A stretch of DNA of 64,000 nucleotides, taken from positions 56,413,636 to 56,477,635 of the forward strand of contig NC_080075.1 of the NCBI RefSeq assembly GCF_949987535.1, given 5' to 3'. The notes beneath the pieces were generated by a model. That model ran no database searches. It saw nothing but the letters and a program-made list of their open reading frames with translations, and was not told the origin of the DNA. The first letter of the stretch is position 1. The number at the start of each line of letters is the position of its first letter. Origin of the DNA: Balaenoptera acutorostrata. Taxonomy: Eukaryota; Chordata; Mammalia; Artiodactyla; Balaenopteridae. Both the position numbers and the translations under genes were made by a program. Below are positions 11,517 to 25,224 of this stretch, one piece after another.

Positions 11517-14219
11517 TTTTCCTGAGTGTAGTTAGGCAGCACTGATGTGGGCAGCAGGATAGATTTTTTTTTTGGTGTGGAAGGACATGGTTTTGTTCTT
11601 TTGTTCCTTCTTTTTCTGTCTTCTTACAACCCTGTTCCAGTGTCGAAGCCAAGAATGAAAGGAAAGTTAAATTCTCTGAGAGTCCAAGGTGATGTTTCAG
11701 CCTCCTGGGTAGCTTTACTAGCTGAAAAAAAAAAAAAAAAGCTGAATGTGCCTCTTACCCTAAAGAGAACCTATCGAGGACATTTTATAAACAAACCCCT
11801 TTCAATCTGGATTATGCTGAGTGAGGTCCATTTTGAAATAAGAGTAACCCTGGGTTTTAAGAAAACAAGCCAGAAAGGTGAGGTTTCTATTGCTTCATTT
11901 AGTTTTATTCTTCAAAATAGAGCAAAAAGGGTTTCTAATCATGATTAAATCGCAGCTTCTCTAGGAATGGAAAAGTTTCTCTCTCAATGAATCTTTTCAC
12001 AGTGCGGTTACTTCAAAAAAAATCCCTTTAAAAACTACGGTGCCACGAATTTTTATTTTCATGAACTCCAAAGTAATGTCACAATTTCTTCTTCCTTTGA
12101 TAGGTTTAAGATTAAAATGGAATTTAGAATATTTTTAGTAATTTTTTCTCTTTGATCTCAAAGGCATTACATAAATGATAGTCTTTCTCTATATAAATAC
12201 GTATTTTTAAAGATAAAGTAGTGTGGGAAGAGTGCTTTTTTGTTATAGACGGTGTGACTACGAAAGGGAATACTTTAAAATTTGTAAAAAGTAAAATTTT
12301 GAGAAAAGTATATTATATATGTATAGTTTTTATTTCTATTTGCATGTGTTTATGCTCTATTTTTCATTAGAAATCCACATATACTTTTTTCTAAAAGCAT
12401 AAATCATAGAAATAGTTTACTTTAAAAGAATGTGTCAAAATGCTTGATCTCCCGTAGCCAGATGATCCCAAATGTCAGTGGGAATTTGACTAACAATGAT
12501 TTCACTTGGTGGCTAGTGGTCAGTACTTAAGATTATTACCAGAATATGAAATGTTCTGAATTTGCATGTGTGTTTTAATATACCATGAGAATGACATTTC
12601 ATTTTCCAATAGCTACTTTAAACTATTTAATTACAATTAGTATCAGGGCAAGACTTAATTCTTTATCTTAACACATGAACTATACCATGAAGTTGGAGTC
12701 CAAAATTAAAAGGTTATGTCTGGCTTAACTGGAACAGGTAGGATGTGGTGGGGTATAAAGATGAATATTTTTATATGTGCAGCTGTGCATATATTCTTAG
12801 GGCCCTATTAGCCAAAATCTGTTGTCTTAGTAGTACTCAGGTACATAATTCAATCAAATGAATCACAGATGATCCATTTTAGAAGTACCTTACTATTTGG
12901 GTGTCAGGGGAAGAGAATTTAGTTGTAATTTTAAGAACTTCATCCCCAAATTATTTAATGGTATATTTAATTTTAGCTGCCCAAAATCTATGTGGACAAA
13001 AATTATTGTTATAAATAAAAGATGTGCAAATTCTTATTCCAGCTGCCTTTTAAGGAGGGAAGGGAGAAATTTAGGAGATGTTACAGGCTATCTTGTTTCT
13101 CTGTGTTAGACTTTTTCCGGTGAAGCTTTCTCAAAAACTATGCTAAAAATCCATTATTATAGAACTATTAAAATTACTGTTTTAGTATCCAGTGATTAAT
13201 ACCCATGACCTTTATTTTTGGATCAGCTTCATAAATATATACATTTTTCTGTGTCAGTCATTGTCTAGAATTTCATTTTTGTTCTGCTTTCCATTACATA
13301 CCATGAATTATATGAAATTAATTTAATCGCTACTGCAAACAGAAATTAAATGTGCCCTAATCCAGAGTTACGTTGTTTGCTTTTACAACTGTAAGTCATA
13401 AGTAATTAATTTTCCTTGGAAAATTAATTCACTTACCATTCCCAGTAGCATCATATGTTGACACAGGGTTATAGATAGTTTAATATTTTTCTTTAGCATG
13501 CTGGCCTCAACTTTAGAAGACCTTAAAGGAAAACAAATTAAAATTTACTCAACTGTATATAATTTGGAGTTATTTAAAATAAGTGTTGTTGTTATTGCTA
13601 TTATACAGGTGATGACTTGAAAATTATATTCAAACTTTACAAAATCTCCATTAGTATATTAACAAGTATGAAATTATATATTTTTTTAAAGTTGTTCATA
13701 TGACAGTAGCCATTAAAATTTTTATTCCTCAATTCTGAATGAAACAGTTTACTTGACAGCCATCTGACAGCAGTAGCATGAAGAGTTTTACCATCACTTA
13801 ATTGATGAGGAAGCAAAGCGAGTAACTTACTTGCTGAACATTTTGACCACTTAGGATAGCAAGCCATCATGTCTGATTCTTATAGAGCTTATTTTCAATA
13901 TTTAACCCCAGTCAGTAGAAAGATTTCCATCAAGGTCACCTTAAAACCTAGACTATGAAAGATATCTAGTTTTAAACCCCCAGATATTTTTTATTACACT
14001 GATTGCTCTTCTCTACTTCTTTCATCCTTTCCTGTTTAATACTTTTTTCCCCTTGCTTTCCAGAAAGGCTAATGTGGAAAATGAAATAGGTAAAAGTCTT
14101 TCAGTTAAATAAGTTAGGTTTCCCCTAGCTGCTTCTTATATTCTGGGAACTCAGAAAATATGGGCAAACCAAATTTAGCTTTTCTTTTGCATTTGCCAGG
14201 AGGTTATTTTGTAAGGTGA
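11517..14219. other. No gene seen
   Basis: AT-rich, no recognised repeat apart from an A-run near 11726-11740. The 133-codon frame at 11547-11948 contains a poly-K run from that A-run and is not convincing. Confidence 0.55.
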
Positions 14220-14245
14220 TTTTTTTTTTTTTTTTTTTTTTTTTT
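14220..14245. repeat. poly(T) tract, 26 bp
   Basis: Uninterrupted T run, possibly the tail of an unrecognised antisense retrotransposon, but no recognisable body follows. Confidence 0.9.
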
Positions 14246-16920
14246 GCTGGTTCATAGAACTCTATAAAACATATAGTGTTTATTACTTTATTTATATTTA
14301 TTTAAGTCACTAAGGTGAAACTCTAGTGATGGTGGCAGTGTTACAGTTTTAACAAGTGGGGGCTTATTTTATAAATGTGTCTTTGTGGCCATAGCTTTAA
14401 AAAATGTGGGGAGTTAGCAGTGAAATGCTCTTTATGCCTTTTGGAAAGAAAATTTGCTGTTTAATTCCAGTATAAAAGTACTACCAGAATACAAAATCAC
14501 CACCATTATTTTTTGTTACTATTCATTGTCATACTCAGTTTTTGGATCTGTACTCTCAGGATTGAACTACATATATTCCAAAGCTGAATCAGGCAGAAAG
14601 TGTTTTACTTGCTACTTCTGTCATAAGGAGGATGACAGAGGAGTCCTCTTCCCTGTACTTGGGAGGGTTTCTCTGTCTGAGTGGCCTTCAGAATTATGAT
14701 AATAATTTTCTTTTTTATCATCATCAGACAAAATGAAAAAACTACAGGTGTCAAGTCATGTACATTTATGTTTGTGCTCTGACTCAAATATGGATTGTTT
14801 CACAGTCAGGTTTAAGGGAAAGCAGGCTTTCAAATATAATTTATGTAGGCATCCCAGGCAATGGTTATTTTTAAAAACTATCCGTAAGTCTATTACCATA
14901 TACCTGCAGTGTGATTATGTATAAATATGTATGATAATTCTGCATTCATTCTTACACAGTTTTTAAAAATGCCTCTGCCTTCTTTCTGAAATGAACACTA
15001 CAGCTTTAGTTTATCCTTGTTTTGAGTGGAAAAGTAAATGTGTGTTTACAGAAAGTTGCTATTATCAATCTGCATTTTATTTCACAATGTATTCTCTCAA
15101 AAATTACATTTAAATGAGAAGTTGGTCACATCGTTCTTTTTTACCTTTTATTTTGTGTCAAAATGAATATCTTAGAGAAACATTTCAGTTCATAGTGAGC
15201 TAAGGAATGTAGAGGGGTTGTGTGTATGGTATGTGTACAAAAGAAGGCTGCAAGGGTGTGGAGAAAAGAAGTGCTGAACTTAGGCTACATGGTATTTTAC
15301 TCAAAGCTGGCAAAGGAACATTTTATGTTAAAATATATGTAAATTATGGATTCAAGAAACAGAATTTGGAGAAGCAAAATTTTTTATTTTCCATGATTAT
15401 TTTGTTGATTCTGATTATAATAGAAATGATAAGACTTGATGGTGGAAATATGAATTTTTAAAAATTGTATAATGTGGAGATAGTACAAAGTTTATAATTT
15501 GCTGAATAATAGTTGTGATATACATTAAAAAACCATGCTGTTTGTGGCAAGTAGACACAAGTGCATGTGTCTCATGAGGTTCTGAGGAACTTCGAGCAGA
15601 CTCTGGTTTGAGTTTGGTCAATAAGATTTTATTTTTAATCTTTAAGCAGGGCGTAAATAATCTTGGTTATTCCCAAATAGCTCCCTGAAGTCAGGTAAAA
15701 GTGGAGTTTGCAGACTGCTGATGTTGAAGAAAGATTCAGTAGGGTCCCTAGCAATGCCACTGGGCAGAAAAGTAAATTTGTACCTAAAGAAATGTACAGC
15801 TATTAATTCGCATTCTGTTCCGCACTATTCTCTCAAAAGACTGAATTTAAATTAGTTTGTACTTCTATTCACAAAGGTAATAATTAAACTAAGGTGATAT
15901 ATAGAAAGGTAAAATGGCAATTTACCAACCATCTGAGAATGACAGAACTCTCCCAGGTCCTTCAAAGTTGAAATCATGTTCCGAATCATTATCCCATATG
16001 ACCTTAATCTTACACATTGACAGTGGGATAAATTGGGTTATATTTTTGCTTTTACTAGAAACTCAAATCAAATCACAGTCAAGGTAAGGAGTACTGCGTT
16101 GGAATATCCTGCTTTTATGTTTCTGTTAGGTCCAAACGTTAACCTTTGGCTATAAAAAACAGCTCACCTAGATGCTGGCCTTTTCTTTTTTAGCACCATT
16201 CATAGTTTGGGGCCATTTTCAGTCTGATGTTTAAGAACCGTGCTTCAGAAGATGGTGTGTCTGTATAAAAAATGTGAAACAATTTAATGGCCCTTTTTTG
16301 ATGAGTTTAAATGAACTGTTAATTGCGGTGAATGGATTTCCACATTTGTCTTACTAAACCTGCTAATCAGAATGTGAAAATGGGCAGGAGAACCTTTAAA
16401 TAATGACCTGTCTCCAAATTGTTGTTTCATGTTTACATATTAATCCAGAACATTTTTTCTCTAGTATGTTTATTAGAAGAATCATTTTTGAATTGAGGTT
16501 TTTATTAAATTTGCAAAAACTCAAAGAACCTCTTCTCAATAAACATTTACTACAGTAAGTTTATCATTTAAAAGAAAGGTACACTAGTTAGAAGCTATTT
16601 AATTTTTTGGAGTTTTAGTATGTACCAAATTTTTAGGAACCCTCGAAACATTACTGTTTTATCTTTTTCCCTCATATATGTAAACAGAATGAAATCAAAA
16701 TTAACCAGTGATTCCTCCTCTGGAGTGATTAAAAGAAAAGTAATGTATTGTTGTGTTTGCTAATAAAAAGTCTGGACTTACTTTGAAGTTATCGTACATT
16801 CTATTTTGCTATAATGTGGGGGAAAATACTCAAGGAATATGGAAAGAAAGACTGTTCTAGCTAATAAGAGAACTTCATTCTAGAGAGGCCAGCAAGGAAT
16901 CTGTCACGACTGACAAGCAT
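14246..16920. other. No gene seen
   Basis: AT-rich; a weak internal similarity exists between 15060-15115 and 15800-15855 (see findings). Confidence 0.55.
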
Positions 16921-17044
16921 TCTTTTCTCTCTCTGTCTCTCTGTCTTTCTCTGTCTTTCTGTCTCTCTGTCTCTCTGTCTCTCTGTCTCTCTCTCTCTCT
17001 GTCTCTCTGTCTCTCTCTCTCTCTCTCTGTTTCTCTCTTTTTTC
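16921..17044. repeat. (GTCTCTCT)n pyrimidine-rich repeat
   Basis: Imperfect units of TCTCTCTG and TCTTTCTG with some pure CT; 17-kb locus. The RERQRD-rich frame on the minus strand is an artefact. Confidence 0.95.
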
Positions 17045-20000
17045 CTATAGCAGTGTTGAAGTCAGTCAAAGTATATATACAAAGCTGAGTGAATACCAGT
17101 TTACCCAGTACAGGGGCTATTTTTTCAGGAAGTCTAACTCAAACCAGATGTTTTGCCTAGACCCGGAGTTTGTTGCTGCCAAGCATCTCATCAGAGGTCA
17201 GAGTTCTGGGCTCGGGGCCCTGCTAGAATTCTTTCACAAATTGCTATTCGGTGAGGTTTTAATCCTAATGGAAAGAATAATGTGCTTGTAAAATCTGCAG
17301 TTATTACAAACACAATATACATATTGTGGACTTCAAATGACTACATATTTCATTCCCATAAACAGGGAACGCAGATGAATGCCTTGTGTAATAGCTTTAG
17401 ACATTCTAACTAAAATCTAGTGTACAGTTTATACCACATTAACCATTTGCATTTGTAATACCCCAATAAAAGTAACTGTTGTCTTTGGGTGACAACTGGT
17501 TACCAACTCATGCCCACCCCCCGCCCAACAATTTTTTTTTTTTTTTAACAAGCTCTACAACCTCATACAGCTGTTTGAACACAAGAATTAAAAGCATTCG
17601 GAACTAAATATTGGATGTTCTCTTAGGAAGACCTATGGATGCTGTAGTACTAAGTGAAAAAGTTCTTAAAGTAAAGGAAAAGGTACTATTGTGCCAGGGC
17701 TTAACTATCACATATTTGGAAACATCTGTTAAAACAGAATTCATTTACTCAAATTCAGATAAAGAGGATGTATTTTCTCTTTATAATGGAGAATGTGTGT
17801 AGTATATAGCTGAACATGAGTGTAGCTCTTTTGGAAAGATTAAGAGAGATTAGTGAGATTTATAATATCTCTGCTTAATTTTATATACAAATATTGTTAG
17901 ATGTTTATTTGAAGGTTTTGCTGTTGTTGAGTCTGAGCCCAAGAGAAATTCTCAGGTATACAAAGGTGAGTGAAACCAAGGAATCACAATTTGGGCTGGA
18001 GATAAGTATGTTAATGAGACCATACCTACTAAAATTAAATAAATCTGCATTTGGGATAGATGTGTGTTAACTTTTGTGTCAACAAAACACAGAAAGTCCA
18101 AATTTCTGAAAATGAGAGAAATGAACTTTTTTATGAAGTAAAGGAAGACAGATTCTAGTGTCCCTGAATTATCCCATACCATATGAAAGCACTTTTTGGT
18201 TTGAACAGTTTGTAGCATTTATTTGGGGTTGGGAAGTCTAATTTCTAAATACTGCTTTTTTGTTTTCATATTTAAGTGACAATAATATGGGGTACAATAA
18301 ATAAACAAGACTCAAACAAGTTCTGTAAATCTTACGAGTAGATAAAAATTGGTCAACTGTGGGAGCCCCCAAAATTCGAATAGAACCTTATGGTATGGGT
18401 AATGCCTTTTAAACTAGTTTTGATTTTACCTTTCATTTCTAAAAAAGAAAATCAACATTGATATCATCTCTACTGCACAGACAATTGCATTGGTATTGAG
18501 AGGAGTCATCATTTCTATGAACTTGAATTCTCCTATGAGCTTCCAACAAATTAAAAAAAAGATTTGTTGAAATGTGTGATGTAAAAAAGAAAATGGGAGG
18601 GTATTTGTGTTGTATCACTTTCTTCAAGTTGTGGAACAATTTTTTAAAGTTATTTTCTGATTAATCTTCATGCTATCTTATGCCTCTGGAGGTCTAGCAT
18701 GGTGGCAGATCTTCTGTAGAGTTATTTTCTAATGTGCATCTCCCTGAGTAAGTCCTATCTCCTTTCTATATAAACTCTCATAGTATATCATATTTACTAC
18801 TCTGTTATTTAGTTTCACTTTATTACATCATGCTTATAAGGGAATTTTTCTGGGAAGAAAGGTGCAATATTAATGCATAGTATTTTTATTATCTTTGACA
18901 TTCTGAAAAGTGAAATAATGTTTCTTTTTTATTTGTTCATAAACTATAATTGGTGGATTTTCCCCCCATAAAGTCAGGTGATACCCTCATCAATTTCTAT
19001 AAAGAAGTTGAAATAAATGTCAAAACTTGAGGCTACATTTCATTCTGTATGGCATAATCATTCAAGTGCAATTAAAAGAATAGTCTGAGACTGTGATCAG
19101 TTAATGAGAAACAAACAATTTCATATTAATGAGTTCCCATTTGCCAATAATTCTGTCATTTGTAACTTGAATCAGTCATCACCCCTGCAAATAGCCCTTT
19201 CAAGACATTATTTGCAATTTTGTCCTCTGTTTTCTGTCCTTGATGTTGTGAAAATGGCCGTCTACTGTTACAGGAATGAAAAGAGATCCCATTCAAACAT
19301 CTTTTGTGTTTCCACTTTCAGTGAAAAATGTTTTTCAAACCTGCAGCTGGTTATTTCTGCAGGAGTTCCCACTTATGCTCAGATTTGATTGACATTTTGA
19401 AATGGCAGCTTTTCATGAAAAGCTGTTAACTTGTAGAATTCAGTTATGGTACTAAGACAGACTGACTTTGTTCTGTGGCTGGGACCTGTCCAAGCTAAAT
19501 AGAACCCTGCATCTGAATTTAATAGTGCTACTCAGCCAAGATAGGGCACTTTTGCCTTTTTTTCCCCCTCCAAAACTCTGATGCTTCTTATGTGTTCTAA
19601 AACTAACTTGATGGATATTCATCCCAACATCTTTCTGTTCTATAATTGCTTTAATTGACATATATAGTCATTCCCTTGTTCCCTCCCTTGAACATCTAAT
19701 GGACTAGGACAGTGCTTTACTTTATGATGCTAATTGAGAAGAACTTATTTTTCAATTAATGTTACAGAGCACAAAAAATTTAGGAATACTGCTATTGTTT
19801 CTCCCAGTGTAGAGGATCTAACATGTTTGTAAACATGTTGCTACAAGGACTTATAGATTCATTCATTATGTGAAAATATTTTGAAAAACATTTTGCATAT
19901 ACTATACAAATATAGTTTATTAATATTATTTATTAATTTATCTAAAAAATAATTATACCTTCAATTTCAAGGGCAATATACTATAAACCATAGGAGTCAC

Positions 20001-21089
20001 AAAATACATGATTCCCGCCTTTAAGGAACTTTGAATTCAGTATCTTCTTACTATAGTTAACTGATAATTAGTGCTTCAAAATGCAATAATTTATTAACAT
20101 CTAATAGTAATGATTTTTAGTTTTTCAAATGCCTAGCTGTTACTGTATTTGATTTTCATATAACAGTCTTATGAGATAAATAAGAAAATTTAGTATCCTT
20201 GGCCTGTGGGTTTTTTGTGTCTCATGCTATCTGTTGGGAAATGGAAAACTCTGGTTTCACTTCCAGATTTTTGAGCACTACTTGTTGTGCTATGTGGAGC
20301 TATTAACCCTGAATATCTATACGTGATACCTGGTTTCACCTGTCTTAGGACAGGGAGCTGAGACAGGTAATCACTATAGATCCTGATCACTTTTATAAAG
20401 CTTTGATCTTCACCATCTCAGCTCACACCCCTGCACGTTTAATTTAAATAGCTGACTCAGGATGATTATGCAGTTTGTATTAACTGTAGCTGGCATGTTG
20501 CTGCTGCTTTACTTTAGGTAGATAGACTACATTCTGTAGCATATACACAAGAGTGTGAGCTAGTGCTGGACAGTATGCCCTCTGAGAATATTGTTGTAAG
20601 ATTCAGTGTTTTAACTTATAGCTCTGAAACAGAGAGAAATTCAGGGTTGATATTGGTTGAAATTATTGGCTAAAATGATAATTTTGATATTATCCCTAAA
20701 TTTCAATATCTCACCCTGGTTTTGCTCCCCAATAACTTAGATAATTGAAATAAAATCATACCATATCCATTTGTATTAATATAGAGGATTTCAGAGGATC
20801 AATACATTATAACACATTATTAGTTAAATAATATAACTTTGAAGTCATAGTGGCATTAATTTCAGAATCACTTTTTAAATAAGAGTTTAAATTCTTTTCC
20901 CCTATTTTGATGATGTGAAAGGAACAGTTTTGGAATCTTAATTTGACATAAGTGTTAAGAATACCCATAGACCCATAGTTGGTGAACAGGTAGGTAGCCA
21001 AAAAGGCATTCCTCTGTCCTTTTGAGGGAATGTCATCCTTTGTAACTATTTCAGTGTACAGATTGACACTATGTATAAAGGACCTTAAA
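17045..21089. other. No gene seen
   Basis: About 4 kb without a recognised element, an unusually long repeat-poor stretch for this window. The 94-codon frame at 19104-19388 shows no known domain. Confidence 0.55.
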
Positions 21090-21512
21090 TTGCCCTTTTT
21101 TGTTTTGAACAATTCTTTTTTGGGGATTGTATCCCAAGGAAGCAAGTTAATTTAAAATTTTATGCATAAACATATTCTTATAGTATTACCTATAAAAACT
21201 GAACTGAGAAAGAAAAAGAAAATGTTCAATTAAAAAAAAAAGACTGGATTAACTAAAGTGTGTCTATATAATTGAATCATCTACAATCGTTTAATGTTGT
21301 TTCCAAAGAATCTTAGCTAAAATTTTCAAATAGTCAAAAAGCTGGATTTGTACTTGTATTATGGAAGAAGACTATGCCTAGGAAAAGTTGAAGGAAAAGT
21401 CCCTAAAAGTTGAGTTGCTCTGAATGATAAGATTGCGTATATTATTTTCTTCTCCTTTATGCACCTGTGCACTTTCCTAATTTGCTATAATTAAAACATG
21501 TAACTTTTATTC
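21090..21512 (+). mobile_element. Old L1M 3' region, plus strand
   Basis: Contains TATAATTGAATCATCTACAA and a TTATTTTCTTCTCCTTTATG ... TTTGCTATAATTAAAACATG end that resembles old L1M 3' sequence. Boundaries are uncertain. Confidence 0.55.
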
Positions 21513-21716
21513 ACTGGAAGAAAAACAGGTTTATTAAATGAGAAACTTAGAAAAAAATAGTAGTGACACATTGGAATCTAGGAATCCTGTTTTCTAATTT
21601 CCTGCAGGGCAGCTTAAGGGGTTGAATAATGGTCGTAGTTCACGAGGTGAAAAACAATCACCTATGAGCCATATTCCACCAGCAGAGGATTTTGCTTGGC
21701 TAGCACTGGAATTTTA

Positions 21717-21930
21717 TTTTACCTTTTTTTAAAGAACTTTAAATATATATATATTTATTTATTTATTTATTTGGCTGCACTGGTTCTTAGTTGCAGCACG
21801 CGGGATCTTCGTTGTGGCATGCACACTCTTAGTTGCGGCATGTGGGATCTAGTTCCCCGACCAGGTAACGAACGCGGGTCCACTGCATTGGGAGCGTGGA
21901 GTCTTAGTCACTGGACCACCAGGGAAGTCC
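21717..21930 (-). mobile_element. CHR-1-like SINE, minus strand
   Basis: Shorter type: TTGGCTGCACTGGTTCTTAG, TAGTTGCGGCATGTGGGATC, CCGACCAGGTAACGAACGCG, ACCACCAGGGAAGTCC. TSD CTGGAATTTTA at 21706-21716 and 21931-21941. Confidence 0.9.
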
Positions 21931-22204
21931 CTGGAATTTTAAAATAATTTAAGTTTGGATGCCTTTAGGAGAGGGCACAATCCTCTCCAGTGTACTACCA
22001 GCCCCTACCCATCTCTGTCTCATTCCTGGCCTGATTCATACATTTATGTAACCTCTCAGGCCTCTGAGATGCAGATGTTTTTATTTGTACAGCTTTGTGC
22101 CTAGTGCTGAATTCTTCTGTCAATAGTAGAAGGTCCACTTCAGTGCTTGGGTTTTGTTTTTGGTTTTGCTCACCCAGCATGTGATAATAGTGGTAGTGGT
22201 GATG

Positions 22205-22315
22205 ATGTTGATCATAAGTTACCATTTGTTGAGCCCTTAGTATGTGCCAGTCTTATAGTAAAACTTAATCATGTAATCTAATCTTCACCGTTCTACAAGG
22301 CTGGGTGCTATTTCT
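22205..22315 (-). mobile_element. MIR SINE, part 1 (split by CHR SINE)
   Basis: Antisense MIR 3' half: CATTTGTTGAGCCCTTAGTA, TGTGCCAGTCTTATAGTAAA. It resumes at 22676 after the CHR insertion. Confidence 0.8.
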
Positions 22316-22321
22316 CCCCCA

Positions 22322-22665
22322 TCTTTTTTATTTATGTATTTATTTTTGGCTGTGTTGGTTCTTTGTTTCTGCACACGGGTTTTCTCTAGTTGTGGCGAGT
22401 GGGGGCTACTCTTCGTTGTGGTGCGCAGGCTTCTCATTGCGGTGGCTTCCCTTGTTGCAGAGCACAGTTTCTAGGGTGCGCGGGCTTCGGTAGTTGTGGC
22501 GCAGGCTCAGTAGTTGTGGCTCGCAGGCTCTAGAGTGCAGGCTCCGTAGTTGTGGCGCACAGGCTTAGTTGCTCCGCAGCATGTGGGATCTTCCAAGACC
22601 AGGGCTCGAACCCATGTCCCCTGCATTGGCAGGCGGATTTTTAACCACTGCGCCACCAGGGAATT
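22322..22665 (-). mobile_element. Long CHR-type SINE inserted in a MIR, minus strand
   Basis: Antisense, with the extended middle (AGTAGTTGTGGCTCGCAGGC TCTAGAGTGC). Flanked by a diverged pyrimidine-rich TSD (TTTCTCCCCCATCTT around 22311-22325; TTTCCCC...ATCTT around 22664-22685, expanded by extra C bases). It splits the MIR at 22205-22800. Confidence 0.9.
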
Positions 22666-22675
22666 TCCCCCCCCC

Positions 22676-22800
22676 CCCAAATCTTATTGATGAAACAACT
22701 GAAACTCAAAGAGGTTAAGAATCTGCTAGTAATAGAGGCAAGATTTGAAGCTAAGTCTGTTTGGATTCAAAGTCAGTGTCATTAATAGTTAAGTTGTATG
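22676..22800 (-). mobile_element. MIR SINE, part 2 (split by CHR SINE)
   Basis: Antisense MIR core: TGATGAAACAACTGAAACTC, AAAGAGGTTAAGAATCTGCT, GGCAAGATTTGAAGCTAAGT. Continues the element at 22205-22315. Confidence 0.82.
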
Positions 22801-24787
22801 CATAATGATTATACTTTAGCATCACTGCAAATCTTTAACCATCCTGCTTATATTATTGAGGAGAGGACTCTACAGTAACAATTGCCATTCTTGATTATGC
22901 GTGTCACAAACAAAAGGAGAAAGGGTTTTTAGTATTATTCTTGATACTTTATTAAACAATAAACCATGTTAATTTATTTTTAGTTTGTAATTGTACATTA
23001 TGTGTTAAGATATAGGGAGGAAATACTGGTGTATACCATGGAAACTTGGTATAAACGTTCTTCTTTATACTAAGGAATAGTATACCTATTTCTCATAAAA
23101 TTATGTTGACTTCAAATATGTTAATTCTGATATGCTCAGTTTCTGTTACATAACATATTCAGGAACATAACATAACCCCTACAATAACCATCTAAGTTTA
23201 TAAAAACAAAGCTCTCTGTTAAATACTTTGATATACACCTTTCATAGTACTATATGCCTAATGCCTAATATCTTAAGTATGTTTTGTTTTACCCTTTGGT
23301 TTTCTTTTGACAAAAGAAACCAACGTGGGGGATTCTGATTAGAGGTAGAAAATTGGTTTCCATATGGAACAAAAAGTATATGCTCTCCAGAATGTGTAAT
23401 AACCTCGTGAGGGTTAAGTCCCTTAACTGTCATATCTGAATCCCATTTAGGAAGCGTGATGTGCCATTTAAAAATTATTTACGAGTGATGGGAAAAGGAA
23501 GAAAATCGCAGAAGTAACCTCTGCTTTAACCTCTTTAGGGAAAGGGTGTTCATTAGGCAAATACTGTTACCATAGATATAGCAAACACATTTATAAATAT
23601 CTTGATGATAATTTTATCATAATTTATAACTTTATAAATACTTTGATATGAATACACTTATTATACTAGTAGTACATGGAAAGTTAGAAGACAAAGCAGT
23701 AAGTAAAATCCTACCACCGATGGGTAACTGTTTAGAGGTGTGTAAGAGGGAAATGTTCTGAGTTTGGGCATGTCGAAAAGGTGTTTTATTCTTACACTTG
23801 AATAATATTTTCACAGGGTGTATAATTTTAGGTGGTTGAGAGTATTTTTCTTCAGAGATTATATTGCATCCATTCTTTGTCTTCTATCATCTGGTGGTAT
23901 TGGTGGTGATCTGAGTCTGATTTCTTTGAGAGCGACCTGTTTTTTGCATCTTCCTTTATAAGCATGGGTGCTTGTCTTTTTCCATTCGTTGGGCTGGATG
24001 CTTCTTTACCTTTATATTCTGAAGATGTCCTTCTACTCTGGGAAAATATCTTGTGTTCTGTATTTGATTTCTTGTCCTTTGTTTTCTCTAATTCTATTAA
24101 GGTAGGAATGGGACCTCTTAGATGGAACCTCTCTGTCTCTCTTTTCTAAAATTTTCAGCTCTTGATTTTTGTCATTGTCGTTGCTCTGGTGGAGCCCTCA
24201 ATTTTATCTTCTAGTCATTTTATTTTAAATATTTCATTTTGATAATCATTTTTAATTTCTAAAAAATGTTTTCTTGATCTCTAATTCCCTTTTTATGTAA
24301 TATTATATTATTTTTTGTTCTTTTTTTTTTTTTAGCTATAATATTTTCTTTGATTTTCCTAAGAATACAAACCAAAGAGATTTTCCCCTCTGTCCCCATT
24401 TCTCCTGCTTTTTTTTTTTGGTCATTTATTTTTCTGTTTGTTACCTTGATATCTCTTAGGACAGAGACTTTTTCAGTTTCTTGGGAGAACCTTGGTGATC
24501 TCTTCCTGTGTAAGGATAGAACTGAATGGAACTTTGCTATAAGCAGGTAGAGTTTGTTTTATTAGCAGGTTTTGCTTTATCATGATCTCTTGAGGGGAGG
24601 TAGCTATTCTTAAACTGAGGAATGTGTACACGCCACATTTCAGAAGACTTTTTCCTTGGAGCAAACTATTTAGTTTCTTTAGTGAAGAACCCTACAATTT
24701 TTTCTTTTTTGGTGAGAGAAGAAGAAGTAAATATTTGGCTGGAAAGATGGTATAAGTATTTTGGATGCTGCTTTTGGTGAATTTGGA
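22801..24787. other. No gene seen; T-rich second half
   Basis: 23860-24560 is T-rich and could be a very old antisense LINE or DNA element, but I cannot assign it. Confidence 0.5.
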
Positions 24788-25224
24788 GGTGTACTGGGTT
24801 GAGTAGCGTCTCAAAATTCATGTCTACCCAGGACTTCAGAATGTGGCCTTATTTGGAAATAGGGTCCTTGTAGGTATAATTAGTTAAGATGAGGTCATAC
24901 TGGGTTGGGGTGGGCCCTAATCCAACGACTGGTGTCCTTGTAAGCAGAGAAAACAGGCACACAGAGAGAACACCATGTGGAGGTGGAGATAGAATGTGAA
25001 GTGATGCAGCTGCAAGCCAAGGAATGCCAAACGTTGCCGGCAACGCTGGAAGCTAGGAGAGAGGCATGGAATAGATTGTCCCTCAGAGTTTCCAGAGGGA
25101 ACCAGCTGCCAGCATCTTGATTTTGGACTTCTATGCTCCACAACCGTGAGAGAATAAACTTCTGTTTGTTTAAGCCACGCAGTTTTTGATAATTTTTTTC
25201 GGGAGCCCTGTCAAACTAAAACAG
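24788..25224 (+). mobile_element. MaLR LTR (MLT1-type), solo or with remnants
   Basis: Recognised by CTCAAAATTCATGTCTACCC, AATGTGGCCTTATTTGGAAA, AGATGAGGTCATACTGGGTT, GGGCCCTAATCCAACGACTG, AGCCAAGGAATGCCAAACG, CATCTTGATTTTGGACTTCT and GTGAGAGAATAAACTTCTGT, the MLT1 LTR order with polyadenylation signal AATAAA. This is an old ERVL-MaLR endogenous retrovirus relic. The open frames over it are shadows. Confidence 0.85.

Noticed and set aside
11278..11652. Lys/Glu/Arg-rich and Phe/Pro/Ser-rich proteins
   Set aside because: Both come from the pyrimidine microsatellite at 11350-11516.
11343..17044. CRISPR array or phage-like direct repeats in the pyrimidine tracts
   Set aside because: The repeats are simple microsatellites without spacers, in a mammalian genome.
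24788..25224. An intact endogenous retrovirus
   Set aside because: Only an old MaLR LTR is recognisable. No gag, pol or env reading and no second LTR were seen nearby.
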